Positions 1 to 12,177 of a DNA stretch of 64,000 nucleotides are shown piece by piece. The notes beneath the pieces were generated by a model, which worked only from the letters and a program-made list of their open reading frames with translations, did no database searches and was not told where the DNA came from. The stretch comes from Adiantum capillus-veneris. Lineage: Eukaryota; Streptophyta; Polypodiopsida; Polypodiales; Pteridaceae. Each line of letters starts with the position of its first letter. Positions within the stretch are counted from its first letter, which is position 1. Location: NCBI GenBank assembly GCA_014529385.2, contig CM043942.1:106967141-107031140 (forward strand). The letters are read 5' to 3'. Position numbers and translations under genes: made by a program.

Positions 1-619
1 TAATCTTTTTGCTTAATTCAGTTTTAACTGTTCTTAATCTAATTACGTTTTAGCAGTGTTGTGAATCACCTCTCTCTAGAACAATAAACAAAAATCATTA
101 ATTACATCTCTAAAACTGTAAAACTGTAGACTGTAGAACTATAAAACAGAAGACACTAATTAGGGACCTAAATTTGTAAAACAAAAAACTCTTATTAGGG
201 ACCTAAATCTGTGTAAAACAGAAAAAAACTCATAAGTGACCTAATACTGTAAAATTGTAAAACTCTAACTGCAAAAATCTCTAATTCCAACAAAAATTTA
301 TAAACCTGCAAATGCAAAAAGACAATAAGTACAGAAAATGTTGAAACTATGGATACCTGTAATTGGGTTGTGGGGAGTTGGGCACACGTTGTAAGAGGAC
401 GAGTAGAGCACGCTGTTGTATGAGGATGGATTAGGGTTCAGTTGCAGGAGGGTGGGGTAAGAAAGAGAGGAAAGAAGGTGGGAAAGAAAGTGTACACTAT
501 ATGTGCTTGTAAGATATGGTGTAATATAGTTTCTTTAAATTCATTTGTAGTCACTAAAATAAAACTAGATATTGAATCTTTAGAAGGGCAGACAGGGTGT
601 GGCTACATAGGGTTTCACC
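1..619. other. AT-rich sequence, no gene seen
   Basis: The stretch is AT-rich with loosely recurring short phrases built on 'ctgtaaaactgtag' and 'agggacctaaat', which look like decayed low-order repeats. The only open frame of note (442-648, +) is short, has no recognisable motif, and runs into the repeat array. I see no RNA gene or promoter I could defend. Confidence 0.5.
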
Positions 620-1660
620 TCATACTAAAGAGTAACATATGGCCCTAAGGCACCCTATGACCATAAGGCCATAGGGTGGTCTCACATCATACTATAGGGT
701 GACCAATGTCCCATCTGGCCATAGGGTGACAATGTACAATCTCAAGGGTCATAGGGTTCCCTATGTTCCTATTGAAGATCCTATGGCCATAGGGCCATAG
801 GATCTCCAAAACATATATATGGCACTATGGCCATAGGATCACATGGTGCTCTATGTCTGATCTAGAGACCTTGTGGCCCAAGGGCCTTAGGGTGGCAATG
901 TACAATCTCAAGGGCCATAGGGTTCCTTATGTTCCTTTTGGAGATAGGGTGGCACTAGGGCCATAGAATCTCCAAAAGCAACATAAAGAACCTAGGGCCA
1001 TAGGATCAAAGGGTGACCTATTGGAGACCTTGTAGCCCAAGGGCCATAGTGTGGGAATGTACAATCTCAAGGGCCATAGGGTTCCCTATGTTCCTTTTGG
1101 AGATCCTATGGTCCTTGAGCCATAGGATCTCCAAAATAAACATATGGCCCTACGGACATAGGATCACATGGTTCCCTATGTTCCTTTTGGAGATCCTATG
1201 GTCCTCAGGCCATATGGTTCCCTATGTTCCTTCTGAAGATCCTATGTCCCTAGCGCCATAAAATCTCCAAAAGGAACATAAGGAACCTACCATAGGATCA
1301 AAAGATGCCCTATGTTCCATCTTGAGACCTTGTGGCCCAAGGGCCATAGGGTGTATTTGTACAATCTCAAGGTCCATAGGGTTCCATATGTTTTTTTTGG
1401 AGATCCTATGGCCCTATATCCATAGGATCACATGGTGCCCTAAGTCCCATCTAGAGACCTTGTGGCCCAAGGGCCATAGGGTGACAACCTACAATCTAAA
1501 AGGCCATAGGATTCCCTATGTTCCCTAGGGTCACAAGGTGCCCTATGTTCCATCGGAAGACCCTATGGCCCAAGTGCCATAGGGTGGAAATGTACAATCG
1601 CAAGGGCCATATGATTCCCTATGTTCCTTTTGGAGATCCTATGGCCCTAGAGCCCTAGGT
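620..1660. repeat. Diverged repeat array, type A, with internal palindrome
   Basis: A phrase like 'tgtacaatctcaagggcc' followed by 'atagggttccctatgttcc' and 'tttggagatcctatggcc' recurs near 728, 893, 1053, 1352, 1483 and 1588, so spacing is irregular, roughly 105-165 bp or multiples. Each unit contains facing half-sites CCCTATGGCC and GGCCATAGGG that could form a short hairpin. Short open frames here are by-products of the repetition. I do not recognise the family. Confidence 0.75.
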
Positions 1661-1889
1661 GAATGGGGCTGCCATGGTGCCCGTTAATATGCACCATGGT
1701 GTACCCTATGTATGTAGGCCACCCTCGGGCCCTTGGATGCCCTCTGTCCCATCTAAAGACCTTGTGGTCCAAGGCCCATAGGGTGAAAATATACAATCTA
1801 AAGCGCCATAGGATTCCATAGGATTCTCTATGTTCCCTAGGGTCACAAGGTGCCCTACTTTCCATCTGAAACAATGAGGGCACCTTGTG

Positions 1890-3870
1890 GCCTTCGGGCC
1901 ATAGGATCTCTATGTAGAGCATAGACCAAAGAGTTTAGATGGCTTCTTACTACCATAGAAGGAACCCTATGGCCTTCAGGCCACAGGGTGTCAATATAGA
2001 GATAACAGAGGTTCTTACTAGCATAGAGGGGACCCTATCGCCTTCAGCCCACAAGGTCTCCTCAATATAGATAAAATAGTGTTTTTACTGGCATAGAGAT
2101 CACCCTATGGACTTGGGTCCATAGGTTGCCAAAAAACTTTCATGAATGGTTTCTTTAAAACATACAGGGCACCTTGTGTCCTTAGGGTCATAAGATGTAT
2201 AGAGCATAGAGAGGTTATTACTAGAATACAGGGGACTCTATGGCCTGAAGGCCACAGGCTCCCAATATGGAGCATAGATCGGTTCTTACTAGCATAGAGA
2301 GACGAAATAGTGCTTGGGGCCATAGGATGTCAATTTAGAGGATAGAGCATAGATCAAAGAGCATAGAGAGCTTCTTACTACCATAGGGGGAACCCTATGG
2401 CCTTCAAGCCACAGGGTATCAATATAGAGAAAACAGAGGTTCTAGCATAGAGGGGACCCTGTGGTGTTTTTGGAAATAGTGTTTTTTACTGGCATATAAA
2501 GCACCCTATGGCCCTGGGTCCATAGGTTGCCAAAAAAAACCCTCATGAAGGGTCTCTTTAAAACATGCAAGGCACTTTGTGCCCTTAGGGTCATAAGATG
2601 TGTAGAGCATAGAGAGGTTCTTACTAGCATACATAGAACCCTATGGCCTGAACGCCGTAGGGTCCCAATATAGAGCATTGATAGGTTCTTGCTAGCATAC
2701 AAGGAACCCTATGGCCTTCAGGCCACAGGGTGTTAATGTAGAGAAAACAGAGGTTCTCACTAGCATAGAGGGGAACCTATGGCCTTCATCCCACAGGGTG
2801 TTAACGTAGAGAAAAGAAAGGTTCTCACTAGCATAGAGGGGAACCTACGGCCTTCAGCCCACAAAGTCTCCGGGATATAGAGCAAATAGTGTTTTTACTA
2901 GCATAGAGAGCACCCTATGGCCCTGGGTCTATAGGTTGCCAAAAAACCATCATGAAGGGTTTCTTCAAAATATAGAGGGCACCTTGTGCCCTTGGGGTCA
3001 TAGTATGTGTAGAGCATAGAGAGGTTCTTACTAACATACAGAGGACCCTATGGCCTGAATATAGAGAATATAGAGAATAGACCGGTTCTTACTAGCACAG
3101 AGTGGACCCTATGGTCTTCAGGCCAAAGGGTGCCAATATAAAACAAAGATCAGTTCTAACTAGCATAGAGAGACCAAATAGTGCTTTATACCTGGGGCCA
3201 TAGGGTACCAAAACAATGAGGGTTGTTCAATGGCATAGAGAGCACCCTATGGCCCTGGGTCCATAGGTTGCCAAAAAACCCTCCTGAAGGGTTTCTTCAA
3301 AACGTAGAGGGAAACTTGTGGCCTTGGGGTCATCGGATCTGTAGAGCATAGAGAGGTTCTTACTAGCATACAGGGGACCCTATGGCCTTCAGGCCATAGG
3401 GTGCCAATATAGAGCATAGATTGGTTCTTACTAGCAAAGATCGGACCCTATGGCCTTCAGGCCAAAGGGTGCCAATATAGAGCATGGAGAGGCTCTTACT
3501 AGAATATAGGGGACCATATGGCTTTCAAGTCACATGGTCCCAATATAGAGAAAATAGTGTTTTTACTAGCATATAGAACATCCTGACCTAGGGGGATTGG
3601 TTGTCAAAAATCCATCATAGAAGGGTTCCTATGGCCTTCAGTCCACAAGGTCTTCTCAATATAGAGCGAATAGTATTTTTCATTGGCATACAGAGCACCC
3701 TTGGGGCCCTTGAGGCCAACCCTATGTCCTTCAGCCCTTAGGGATCTTATATAGAGCATGGTGCTTTATATCGGCATAGAGAGCTATGACCCTAGGGCCA
3801 TAGCAAAACAATGAGGTGTTTTTGGAAACGATGGGGCCATAGATTTACATATGGTGTTGGTGTAGAGGCT
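1890..3870. repeat. Diverged repeat array, type B, ~66-70 bp unit
   Basis: The unit has the order 'ggttcttactagcatagag', then the half-palindrome 'accctatggccttcaggcc', then 'acagggtgccaatatagag', giving about 66-70 bp. It repeats with substitutions and small indels for about 2 kb. A longer-period element containing 'aggttgccaaaaaaccctc' and 'gaagggtttcttcaaaac' is interspersed several times (near 2120, 2520, 2930 and 3270), suggesting a higher-order repeat. It ends about 240 bp before the start codon of the 4.1-kb gene. Confidence 0.75.
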
Positions 3871-4107
3871 CTAAAGGGGTACTTATGCCATTCAAGGGAT
3901 ACTTCTTTGAGGGTCCTCTAATGTCATAAGAGAACATGTCATCACACTACCATAGAGTGTCCTAGGTACACTTGTAGAACCATTTTGTTGGCACCCTTTG
4001 GACCTAGGACCACATGGTTTAACATAGAGGCGACTCTATGGCCCTAGATCCATATGGATGTAATAATATCCATCTTGTCTAAATATATGTCATTGTTTTT
4101 ATAGAAA

Positions 4108-6842
4108 ATGTCTCAGAAGAGAAAGTCAAAGTCAATTGATGCAACAGGCTCAACACCAAGTTCTTGGTATATAGATTTTCACTTACCAAATGGTGGAAGT
4201 GATGAGAAAGTCCACTTGTTCTTTCAAGATAAAGAGCAATTTCCCTTCAAGGACTGCGGTATTGTCAAGGAGATAAAGAAAGATTGTTCAGATCTTGAAA
4301 TGTCTCCATGCCTTGGAGTAAAACTACTCAATGGTGACTCCTACTTGTTGGAGCTTGTGGCCTTTGCTCAAAAATTGGTGAAGGTTGATTATGAAGGAGT
4401 GACAATGACAAAAGCAGGGTGGGTGGAGCTTCAAGACGACACTCCAAGTGAGAACTTTATAGACTTATATATTGAGGGCTTTAAGAAAGTCAATCAATAT
4501 TTAGGTAAATTGAGCAGCACAAAGAAGAATAAGAAGCGAAAGAGTGAAGACACATGTACAACAAATCAATCTAAGACGCTCAAGGAGAGTCAGACTCCCT
4601 CACTTGGAGAAAATAGTGGAAATGTGGCCGAAGAAAATCTTTCAGTTATACCCTTACAGACTCAAGAAGCAGGAGATTCTAGTGGACTTGCAAACCTAAC
4701 AGTTGGAACCCCCTTAGTGGCAGTGCTTGTGGACTCAGCATCCTTAGCTGTGTTGGACTCTATTATACATCCCAAAGAAAAAGATCTTGATAAAGAAGTT
4801 GCCAAAACTTCTAAGAGTGGGCTAGATGGATACGTCGGAATTGACCACTATTTTAAATTTGGTGTACAATTTACCCAATTGATCCCAGTTGAGCAATGCA
4901 ACCTTGCACCAAAAGGCTATAGATGCAGACCATTGTCAGATGTATATGTGAAATATCTCTTGAAGCAATTTGCAGGGCACTCTAGGCCAGTCTCCAGTGC
5001 AACAGACTTGATTCTGTATAACCTAATTACAAAAATGCCTTTACAAACAGCTGAAGTGCATGGAGACAAGCTATCAACATACCACTACTGGATTCTAGGT
5101 GGTCAGCATTCCATCGTAGCGGCTAGAGCTTTTTTGCGTAACAACAGCACTAAGTATGCTTTGAGAAAAGAGTTCTATAAGTTTAGAACTGCAAGGATAG
5201 TGGTAGACTCTCCAAAAGAGGTTTCTGTTCGAATTTCCAAAATGGAGAACATGGAGAGAATAATAGCAATGAAACACCAGCCTTATGTGGAGGTCTTGAA
5301 GCATGGCCGTAGTCAATGGCTTGCATATTCTAAACCAACAAAACCCAAGGCAGGTGTTCCTGTCGGTCATCCAAGTCGAGCAGGTTGGGATGTAAGTTCC
5401 ACTTACCTATGCTTGTTTTGTTACAAATATTCTTGAAATAAAGTTAATTTTCTTTTCTTTATTTTGAAGGCCTTTGTAAATGTGGTGAACATCGTGTTCA
5501 ACCATAAATCATTTGCCAACAAAGAAGCACACATGGTCATGTACGATGATGAAATCTATGATCAATGGATACACATCTTGGAGAAGCATCAGACATCAAC
5601 TTCTCGTGGGAGACAACCAAGCATAAAAACCTTTAGATGCCTAGCTGGTTTAGAAGATAATGATGTCAAGCTACTACAACAAGAGCTGGCAGATGAGAAT
5701 ATCTGCTTAGTGAAGCAACCACGTCAACAAGCGGGCATGCTAGACCTAACTGCACGTGCAACGGTCTTAAAGAAGACTAGGGTTTTTGAGCCTCAAATGT
5801 TGATGGCATTTAAAGAGATAGATCCATCAGCAATAGCAGTTACTTCATGGGATAAATGTAAATCTCATTATAACATTACAGATGAGATTTACAAATCTCT
5901 CTTCACGAGTTGTACGCAATGGCTAAATCTCCTACTACAAAAAGGAAAGGAGAAAGAGCCAATTCCTGAGATCACTAGGGGATATGTGCAGTGGATCATT
6001 GCACAAAATAATGGCACTTCTAGTTTGCAATTCATTCTACCATGGACAATCAAGTGTGTTGGAAAGAATTTGGAAGGCATTGAGTTTCTTTGCAGTGAGA
6101 ATAGCTCTAAAATTCGTGTTGGTGTTTGCATCATAGACACAACACACAAAAGTCTTACATCTAGTGGTTGGAGTGCTGCCCAATTTGGTAAACTAATTGA
6201 TGGAGTATGTGGTGTAGCACATCAACCATCAGAGTTTTTAATTGCGGCTTAGTCAAGTATCAGCATGCTGCTTCCCTAGAGAAGGCAATTTTTGAAAAAG
6301 CTAAATGGTATGAAATGCACGTTCTACCTTTGAGCTCCTTAATGGGATCAGAGACCATCCAAACATGTGCTCTTCGCGAAGTAGTTTTTGGGGTTTGGGC
6401 ATTTTTCATTCAAGGAGAGCAGTACACCAACTACTCTAGTGTTAAAGAGTCATTGTTGGAGCCAATGCATACTCTCTGCATCAATGACGACGAGTATGAT
6501 GCTGTGACCACAACCAAATCCTTTTTTGTACGTCGTGCAATCAAATGCATCTGTCTCAAAGAAGATGATCAAGTGATAGACATCTTCTCATTAGGCTATG
6601 GGACTAAAGAGGCACTACAACAACAGAGAAAGGTGATATCAGTTGCATGTAGTAGTGATCAAATGACGCAATTGGAATCTCTTTGCCATTCCATAGTGGA
6701 ATAAGACCTTGATCTTAGAAGGTGGGCACGTGTGGAAAACACAGAGAAAGTCAATGCCAAGGATTCAGAGGAAGAAGAAATTGAAGAACCATGGGATGCA
6801 AGTGTTGAGGCCATTCTAGAAAGTCTACAGGAAACAGGTTAA
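4108..6842 (+). pseudogene. Two-exon gene, possible ParB/sulfiredoxin-like core, broken
   Basis: Exon 1 is 4108-5391 (428 codons); a phase-0 intron leads to exon 2 at 5470. The reading frame then shifts near 6250 and continues to an in-frame TAA at 6702-6704, after which the same frame stays open to a TAA at 6840-6842. Visible parts: a basic N-terminus (QKRKSKS), a basic patch KKNKKRK near residue 140, a low-complexity linker, then from about residue 243 a globular region with GGQHS at residues 331-335, followed by 'RIVVDSPKEVSVRISKMEN'. Substrate-loop motifs of the type G-x-H/R before an AA helix are characteristic of ParB/sulfiredoxin folds; assigning that fold here is inference. The C-terminus is acidic (DSEEEEIEEPW). 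The frameshift and stop suggest decay, though an unrecognised splice pattern could explain them. Codons look like real protein, unlike the flanking repeats. Function unknown. Confidence 0.55.
5392..5469 (+). other. 78-bp intron, phase 0
   Basis: The donor is GTAAGT directly after the codons for GWD, and the acceptor is TTTTGAAG preceded by a T-rich tract. Removing it joins two long open frames in the same phase, and the stop codons of exon 1's frame lie inside it. This marks the gene as a spliced nuclear gene rather than a retroelement ORF. Confidence 0.75.
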
Positions 6843-7194
6843 GCTAGCCACCCATGATATTACATTACTGATATTTAGATTACTATTGTTGTCATTTTAT
6901 TTTATTTGTCCCATCTCAAATCTGCCCATGATGTTAAAAACATTGATGTTTGGCTCGTTATTGTTCTCAATTTATTTTCTTTGAAAAAATGTGAACTTGT
7001 GAGTTTGAGTTTTTTCACAATAAATGAATTAGACTTAAGTGTATGATATTATATGGACATGTTTTGGTAAATAGAATTCTACATTTATATATGGTCATAA
7101 GATATATATTATGTAATACTTTAAAGTTAATTGATCATATGAGGTTTGGGAAGAATAGACTATGACTTGAGGATCATAGAGTTCTTTGTAGACT
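6843..7194 (+). other. 3' flank of the 4.1-kb gene, with AATAAA at 7019-7024
   Basis: AT-rich sequence without coding character follows the last stop. AATAAA at 7019-7024 sits in a T/A-rich context 180 bp downstream and would serve as a polyadenylation signal. Beyond about 7090 the sequence grades into the palindromic repeats. Confidence 0.45.
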
Positions 7195-7800
7195 TCAGGA
7201 TCATAGAGTTCTTTGTAGACATGACACCCTATGGCCCTAGGGCCATAGAATCCCCCAAAAGAAAATGGGATACCCAAAAACCTTACAAATGTAGGGTGAT
7301 TACATCGAGTCTCTAAAAGGGCACATAAGCATCTGGGTTACTCTATAGCCTTAGGCCCATAGGGTGTCAATATAGAATCCCCCAAAAGCATTTGGCTACC
7401 CTACAATCTTACGGATATAGGGTGATTACATAGAGTCTTTAAAAGGGCACATAATCATTTGGCCTAGTCTATAGCCTTAAGGCCATAGGGTGTCAACATA
7501 GCTATCCTACAATCTTATGTATATAGAGAGATTACATAAAGTCTCTAAACGGGAACATGAGTATTTGGGCTATTCTAGAAGGAAACATAAGTTATCCAAG
7601 AGCATTTGGGATACCCTAAGGCCTTAGGGCTATAGGGTGGTGACATAGAATCTCCACAGGGGCACTTAAATCACCCTATGGATGCAAATCACTTAGCTCT
7701 TATGGACACATCTTATAAAACATCACATGACACCCTATGGCCTTTAGACCATAGGTTGGTTATTCTAGGTCACCTAAAGACTCTTTAAGTGTTTCAAGAA
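7195..7800. repeat. Diverged repeat array, type C, ~125-bp unit
   Basis: Units contain 'gattacatagagtctctaaa' then 'agggcacataatcatttgg', the CTATAGCC/GGCCATAGGG palindrome, and 'agaatcccccaaaagcattt'. About four units are seen, spaced near 125-130 bp. The shared palindrome ties this array to the arrays on the other side of the 4.1-kb gene. Confidence 0.65.
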
Positions 7801-8690
7801 CATTTTTCGTTGGCCTTATATCTTGTGTCCACATACATTAGGGACATATATTTCTTATCTTGTGATTAAGGTTTAATATTCTATTGAGAATGAAATAAGC
7901 TAGAAAAAACTAAAAAGTATTTAGTCCTCAAAATTCCAAAATGAGAGTTTGAACAATTGATGTATGATCATTTTTTGTTGGGTGTAAGTTCTTCTATTGT
8001 GAATTGATGGTGTAAGCATTTGAAATAATTATCTTTGTATTGCAATTAACTAGATTAAACATATATTCAACATTTGTTGTAAATTCCAATTATTTGCTTA
8101 GATAGTAGTATAAATGGTTATTGAAGCATTTGTCCTTTGGATTATGTGAAGATCTAGTTCTTTGATTGTAACAAGATTTTATTCAAAGATATAAAGTACA
8201 AGTATTTTGTTCCAAACTATGATTTTGTTTCTCTTCTAGATGATGCAGAGAATTGGAATTTATATCTTGAATTTTTTTCAATAGAGAGAAGCTAGGACTA
8301 GTATAATTTTTAGCTTGTCATGTAGCAATCGGAACATTGTATCAAGGTTTATTGCAAAGAAATGATTGTATAATGTATAACCATTGTTTAAGTTTGTAAA
8401 TTGGAAGTAGAAGGCAATGCAAGTTCCAAAAAATGTGCAATGCCATAAGGAGAATCTAGCACAAATACTTTTGCCCCTCAGGATTTGTAAATCAAAGTGC
8501 ATAGTGAGCCGGACCTTCCATCCACCAACAGATCGATGCATTTGTGAGTTAAAGTACTTGAAATTTTAATTTAAATGTTTGAATGTTATGATGATATTTG
8601 AAGGCAAAGACCCCTTCAACTGTGTGGTAAAGCAACAAATGTATGATGTATGATAATGATTCAATTTTGTATATCGTGTTGCATATTTAT
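7801..8690. other. AT-rich spacer, no gene seen
   Basis: No long open frame with coding character. A minus-strand frame at 8278-8541 lacks any recognisable motif. The stretch separates two repeat arrays and may be decayed unique sequence. Confidence 0.4.
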
Positions 8691-8699
8691 CGCATTTTT

Positions 8700-10030
8700 T
8701 AACTTACACAATTTGCTAGCATAGAGGACACCCTATGGCCCTAGGACCATAGGATGCCATCATATCCCATGTACACTTTCTCTTTTACCATAGAGGAAAT
8801 CTTGTGGATCTAGGGTCATAAGACGCCAACATAGTGCATAAACGGCTTCTTATAAGTATACACGTAAACATAGTGCATAGAGGGAATTTTACTAGCATAT
8901 TGACCTCCCTATGGCCTTGGGACCAAAGGGTGCCAACATAGAGCATAGAGGGATTTTTATTAGCACCTTGTTGTCCTTGGTGCCATAGGGTGCAAATATA
9001 TAGCATGGAGGGTTTCTTGCTAGCATAGAGAGCACCCTATGGCCTTGGGGCCATATGATTCCAACAAAGAGCATAAACAGTTTTTTGATAGCATAGAGGA
9101 TAGCTTATTTCCTTGGGGCCACATGATACAAAAATAAAAGAGTCTTAAGAAGGGAACCTAGGCCACTAAATCACCATGGGGCCATAAGGTGGTCTTTGTG
9201 GGGAATGCTCCTAGAGGGTTCCTTGGCTATCCTATGGCCTTTGGGCCATAGGCTACCAACATAGAGTTTAGATGGTTTCTTACTAACATAGAGCTCACCT
9301 TGTGGCCTACGGTCTTTAGATTCTAATATAGAGTTTCAATGGTTTCATACTAGGCATAAGGGGCACCCTATGGCCTTGGGGCCATAGAGTGTCAATGTAG
9401 AGCGCAGAGGTTTCCTTTCTACGATAGAGGGCACCATGTGGCCTAGGAGCCATTCGATGCACCCTATGGCCCGAGGGCTGTAGGTTGCCAATGTAGACAA
9501 GGTTTCTTAGTAGCATTATAAAGGGTACCTTGTGGCCCTCAAATCTCCATAGGGTGCCAACATATAGCGTAGAGGGTTTTTCTTACTAGCATAGAGGACA
9601 TCCTATGGCCTTGGGGCCATAGGGTTTCAATATTGAGCATAGAGGGTTTCTTACTGGCATAGAGGCTACCTTGTGGCCCTAGGTCCATAGGGTGCAAACA
9701 TAGATAATAGAGGATTTATTACTATCATAGAGGGTACCTTGTGGCCCTAGGTCCATAGGGTGCAAACATAGAGCATAGAGAATTTGTTACTAGCACAGAG
9801 GGCACCCTATGGCCCAAAGGCCATAGAGTGACAACATGTAGCATAAAGGGTTTCTTACTAGCATAAAATGCAGACCTTGTATCCCTCAGGTCATAGGGTG
9901 CCAACATAAAGCATATATGGTTTCTTACTAGTGCTCATAGAGGGCATCTTGTGGCCCTATGACAACCCATGGCCTTAGGGCCATAGAGTGACACATAAAT
10001 AAAGTACCATATGGCTTTGAAGCCATATAT
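8700..10030. repeat. Diverged repeat array, type D, ~65-75 bp unit
   Basis: Unit order: 'tttcttactagcatagagg', then 'gcaccctatggccctagg', then 'gccatagggtgccaacatag', then 'agcatagagg'. It closely resembles type B but with 'caacatag' in place of 'caatatag'. About 18 units are present. The first 200 bp and last 450 bp recur at 10.83-11.64 kb. Confidence 0.7.
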
Positions 10031-10116
10031 CTATTTATATGTTGAGAACTGCCAACAATCCTAACCCTATGGCCTTGAGGCCATAAACAAACATATTTTG
10101 GATTATCTTAAAGTCA

Positions 10117-10800
10117 TAGAGATATCTACAAAGAGAACTGTATGGTCTGAAGGCCATAAGAAACTTAGTCAAGGAAATCATCCAATGCAAGAAGATCATG
10201 GCAATAGAAAATGAGACTTCTGCTATAGAGCTTAAAGGCATAAATGTTTCTCCAAGTATACTTCTAGGCGCCACCATCATGGACAAAGAACTAATGTAGC
10301 TAGATAAAGATTAGGAATCTCTAGACAATAAGGAGCATAAAAATAAATCCATTGTAGATGTGTTGTCAGTTAGTAAATTTGCTATTTGCGATTAGTTTTT
10401 TCTAAGAGCGTGACAAAAAAGAGTTATCAAAATGTAGATACTTTGGAATCTAAAATTAGGTGTTCTTTAAACTTGCAGTCCTTCAACAAGATATTGTGGC
10501 TAACAAAGTTTTACTCGAGATTGTTGGTATAGAGGATGCTAATGCCATTGACCATACTGAGAAAGATTCTATCAATCTCCATGTCAACCAAAGAGTTTCT
10601 GACGAAGATGACAAGAATCTACAAGTCTTTGAAGGTCAACTGCTACAACGACTGGAGATAAATTTAAAGAGTAATCCAATGGAAGAAGATAATGAAAGTT
10701 CCAGAACATGTGCAAGGGAAGAAGAAGAATCCAACAAAAATATTTTCGTAGCGCAAGAGTTGGAAATTGGATTGCATGACACCACAATGGAAGTAGAAGG
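10117..10800 (+). pseudogene. Unrecognised decayed coding fragment between repeat arrays
   Basis: Reading the plus strand from about 10117 gives an open stretch with GLKAIRNLVKEIIQCKKIMA and later 'KGINVSPSILLGATIMDKEL' before stops near 10300. A second frame at 10460-10864 is acidic and lysine-rich (MEEDNESSRTCAREEEESNK) before running into the repeats. These 700 bp are the only non-repeat sequence between two repeat blocks, as with the 4.1-kb gene. I recognise no family; it could be exon remnants or chance frames. Confidence 0.3.
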
Positions 10801-10829
10801 TTTTTTTTTTTCTCAAAAGCTCTTTCAAT

Positions 10830-11690
10830 TTCGGAGTTTTAACTTACGCATTTTGCTAGCATAGAGGACACCCTATGGCCGTAGGACCATAGAATGCCAT
10901 CATATCCCATGTACAATTTCTCTTTAACCATAGAGGACATCTTATGGATCTAGGGTCACAGGGTTCCAACATAGTGCATAAATGGCTTCTTATAAGTATA
11001 CACGTAAACATAGTGCATAGAGGGAACTTTACCAAATGGAATTATAGGTGCAATAGATGACATCTTATGGTCTTAGGGCCATAGGATACTCTATAGTATT
11101 GTTTAGATTTTTTAATTGTTTGTGAACATAGATCATAGAGGGTTTTTCTCACTACCATAGAGGATATCCTATGGCTTTGGGACCACATGGTCTCAATATT
11201 GAGCATAGAGGATTTATTACTAGCATAGAGGGTACCTTGTGACCCTAAGTCCATAGGGTGCAAACACAGAGTATAGAGGATTTCTTACTAGCACAGAGGG
11301 CACCCTATGGTCTAAGGCCATATGGTGACAACATATAGAATAAAGGGTTTCTAACTAGCATACAAGGCACACCTTGTGCGCCTGGGGACATAGTGTGCCA
11401 ACATAGAGCATAGAAGGGTTTCTTATTGGCATAAACAACATCTTGTGGACCTAAGACAACCTACAGCCTTAGGGACATAGGGTGGCACATAGATAAAGTC
11501 CCATATGGCTTTGAAGGACTGGACCTCTTTATAGATTGGGACCAGCTAACAATCCTAACCCTATGGCCTTGAGGTCATAAAGACACATATTAAATTCATA
11601 GACATGTCTACAAAGAGCACCATATGGCCTTAAGGCCATAGGTGCAATAGATGGCATCTCATGGTCTTATAGCCATAGGATACTATATAG
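10830..11690. repeat. Second, contracted copy of the 8.7-10.1 kb array
   Basis: 10830-11030 matches 8690-8895 closely, including 'catcatatcccatgtaca' and 'cttcttataagtatacacgt'. 11190-11640 matches 9710-10170, including the tail 'ccaacaatcctaaccctatg' (first copy) against 'gctaacaatcctaaccctat'. The middle of the first copy is missing here. Confidence 0.7.
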
Positions 11691-12177
11691 TATTGTTTTG
11701 ACTTTTTAAGTGTGAAATATTAGTTTGAATGTTGTTTAAATTATCGTGTATTTAAAACTTGATAGCATGCTACAAAACCATGACCAAGTATTTTGTTATA
11801 CATGGATTAAGGTCACCAAATTATGACAAGAGTGTTTAATAGTATTTGTCTTTACATATTATCTTTTTTAATTGCTGTAATCAATCTATATGCTGCTTTA
11901 AAATCATATCAATTGGTTTTTTTGACACCTCATTTTTTGAGAAGCTACTTCTAGAAGCATTTGTTGAATTTTGAAAAGCACTGATGTCATACAAATCCTC
12001 TTTCCAAAAACTATATTGAAAGCTTATTCTTAAATTTTATAGTAGAGAAATTAAAATAGAGTCATACAATCATGATAATTTATCTAAATTAAAGGCAACT
12101 AGAGCTTAGAAATCATTAAATAACACAATCCTAGCCTACACATTTAGAATTTGGGAAACGGGATTTTCCCAAATTAT
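11691..12177. other. AT-rich sequence, no gene seen
   Basis: No open frame of note. A small inverted repeat (TTTGGGAAA ... TTTCCCAAA, near 12152-12177) marks the right edge, next to where homology with the 61-kb region begins. Confidence 0.4.

Noticed and set aside
1013-2702. Many short ORFs (for example 1013-1261 +, 1647-1922 -, 2442-2702 -)
   Set aside because: They are translations of the repeat unit, with peptides such as MLYIGTLWPQGHRV recurring in every array; no independent coding signal.
620-3870. Regularly spaced short palindromic repeats resembling a CRISPR array
   Set aside because: Units are diverged, spacing is irregular, 'spacers' are themselves repeated, there are no cas genes, and the sequence is plant nuclear DNA.
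8278-8541. Minus-strand 87-codon ORF
   Set aside because: No motif, AT-rich context, no promoter or homology pattern; probably chance.
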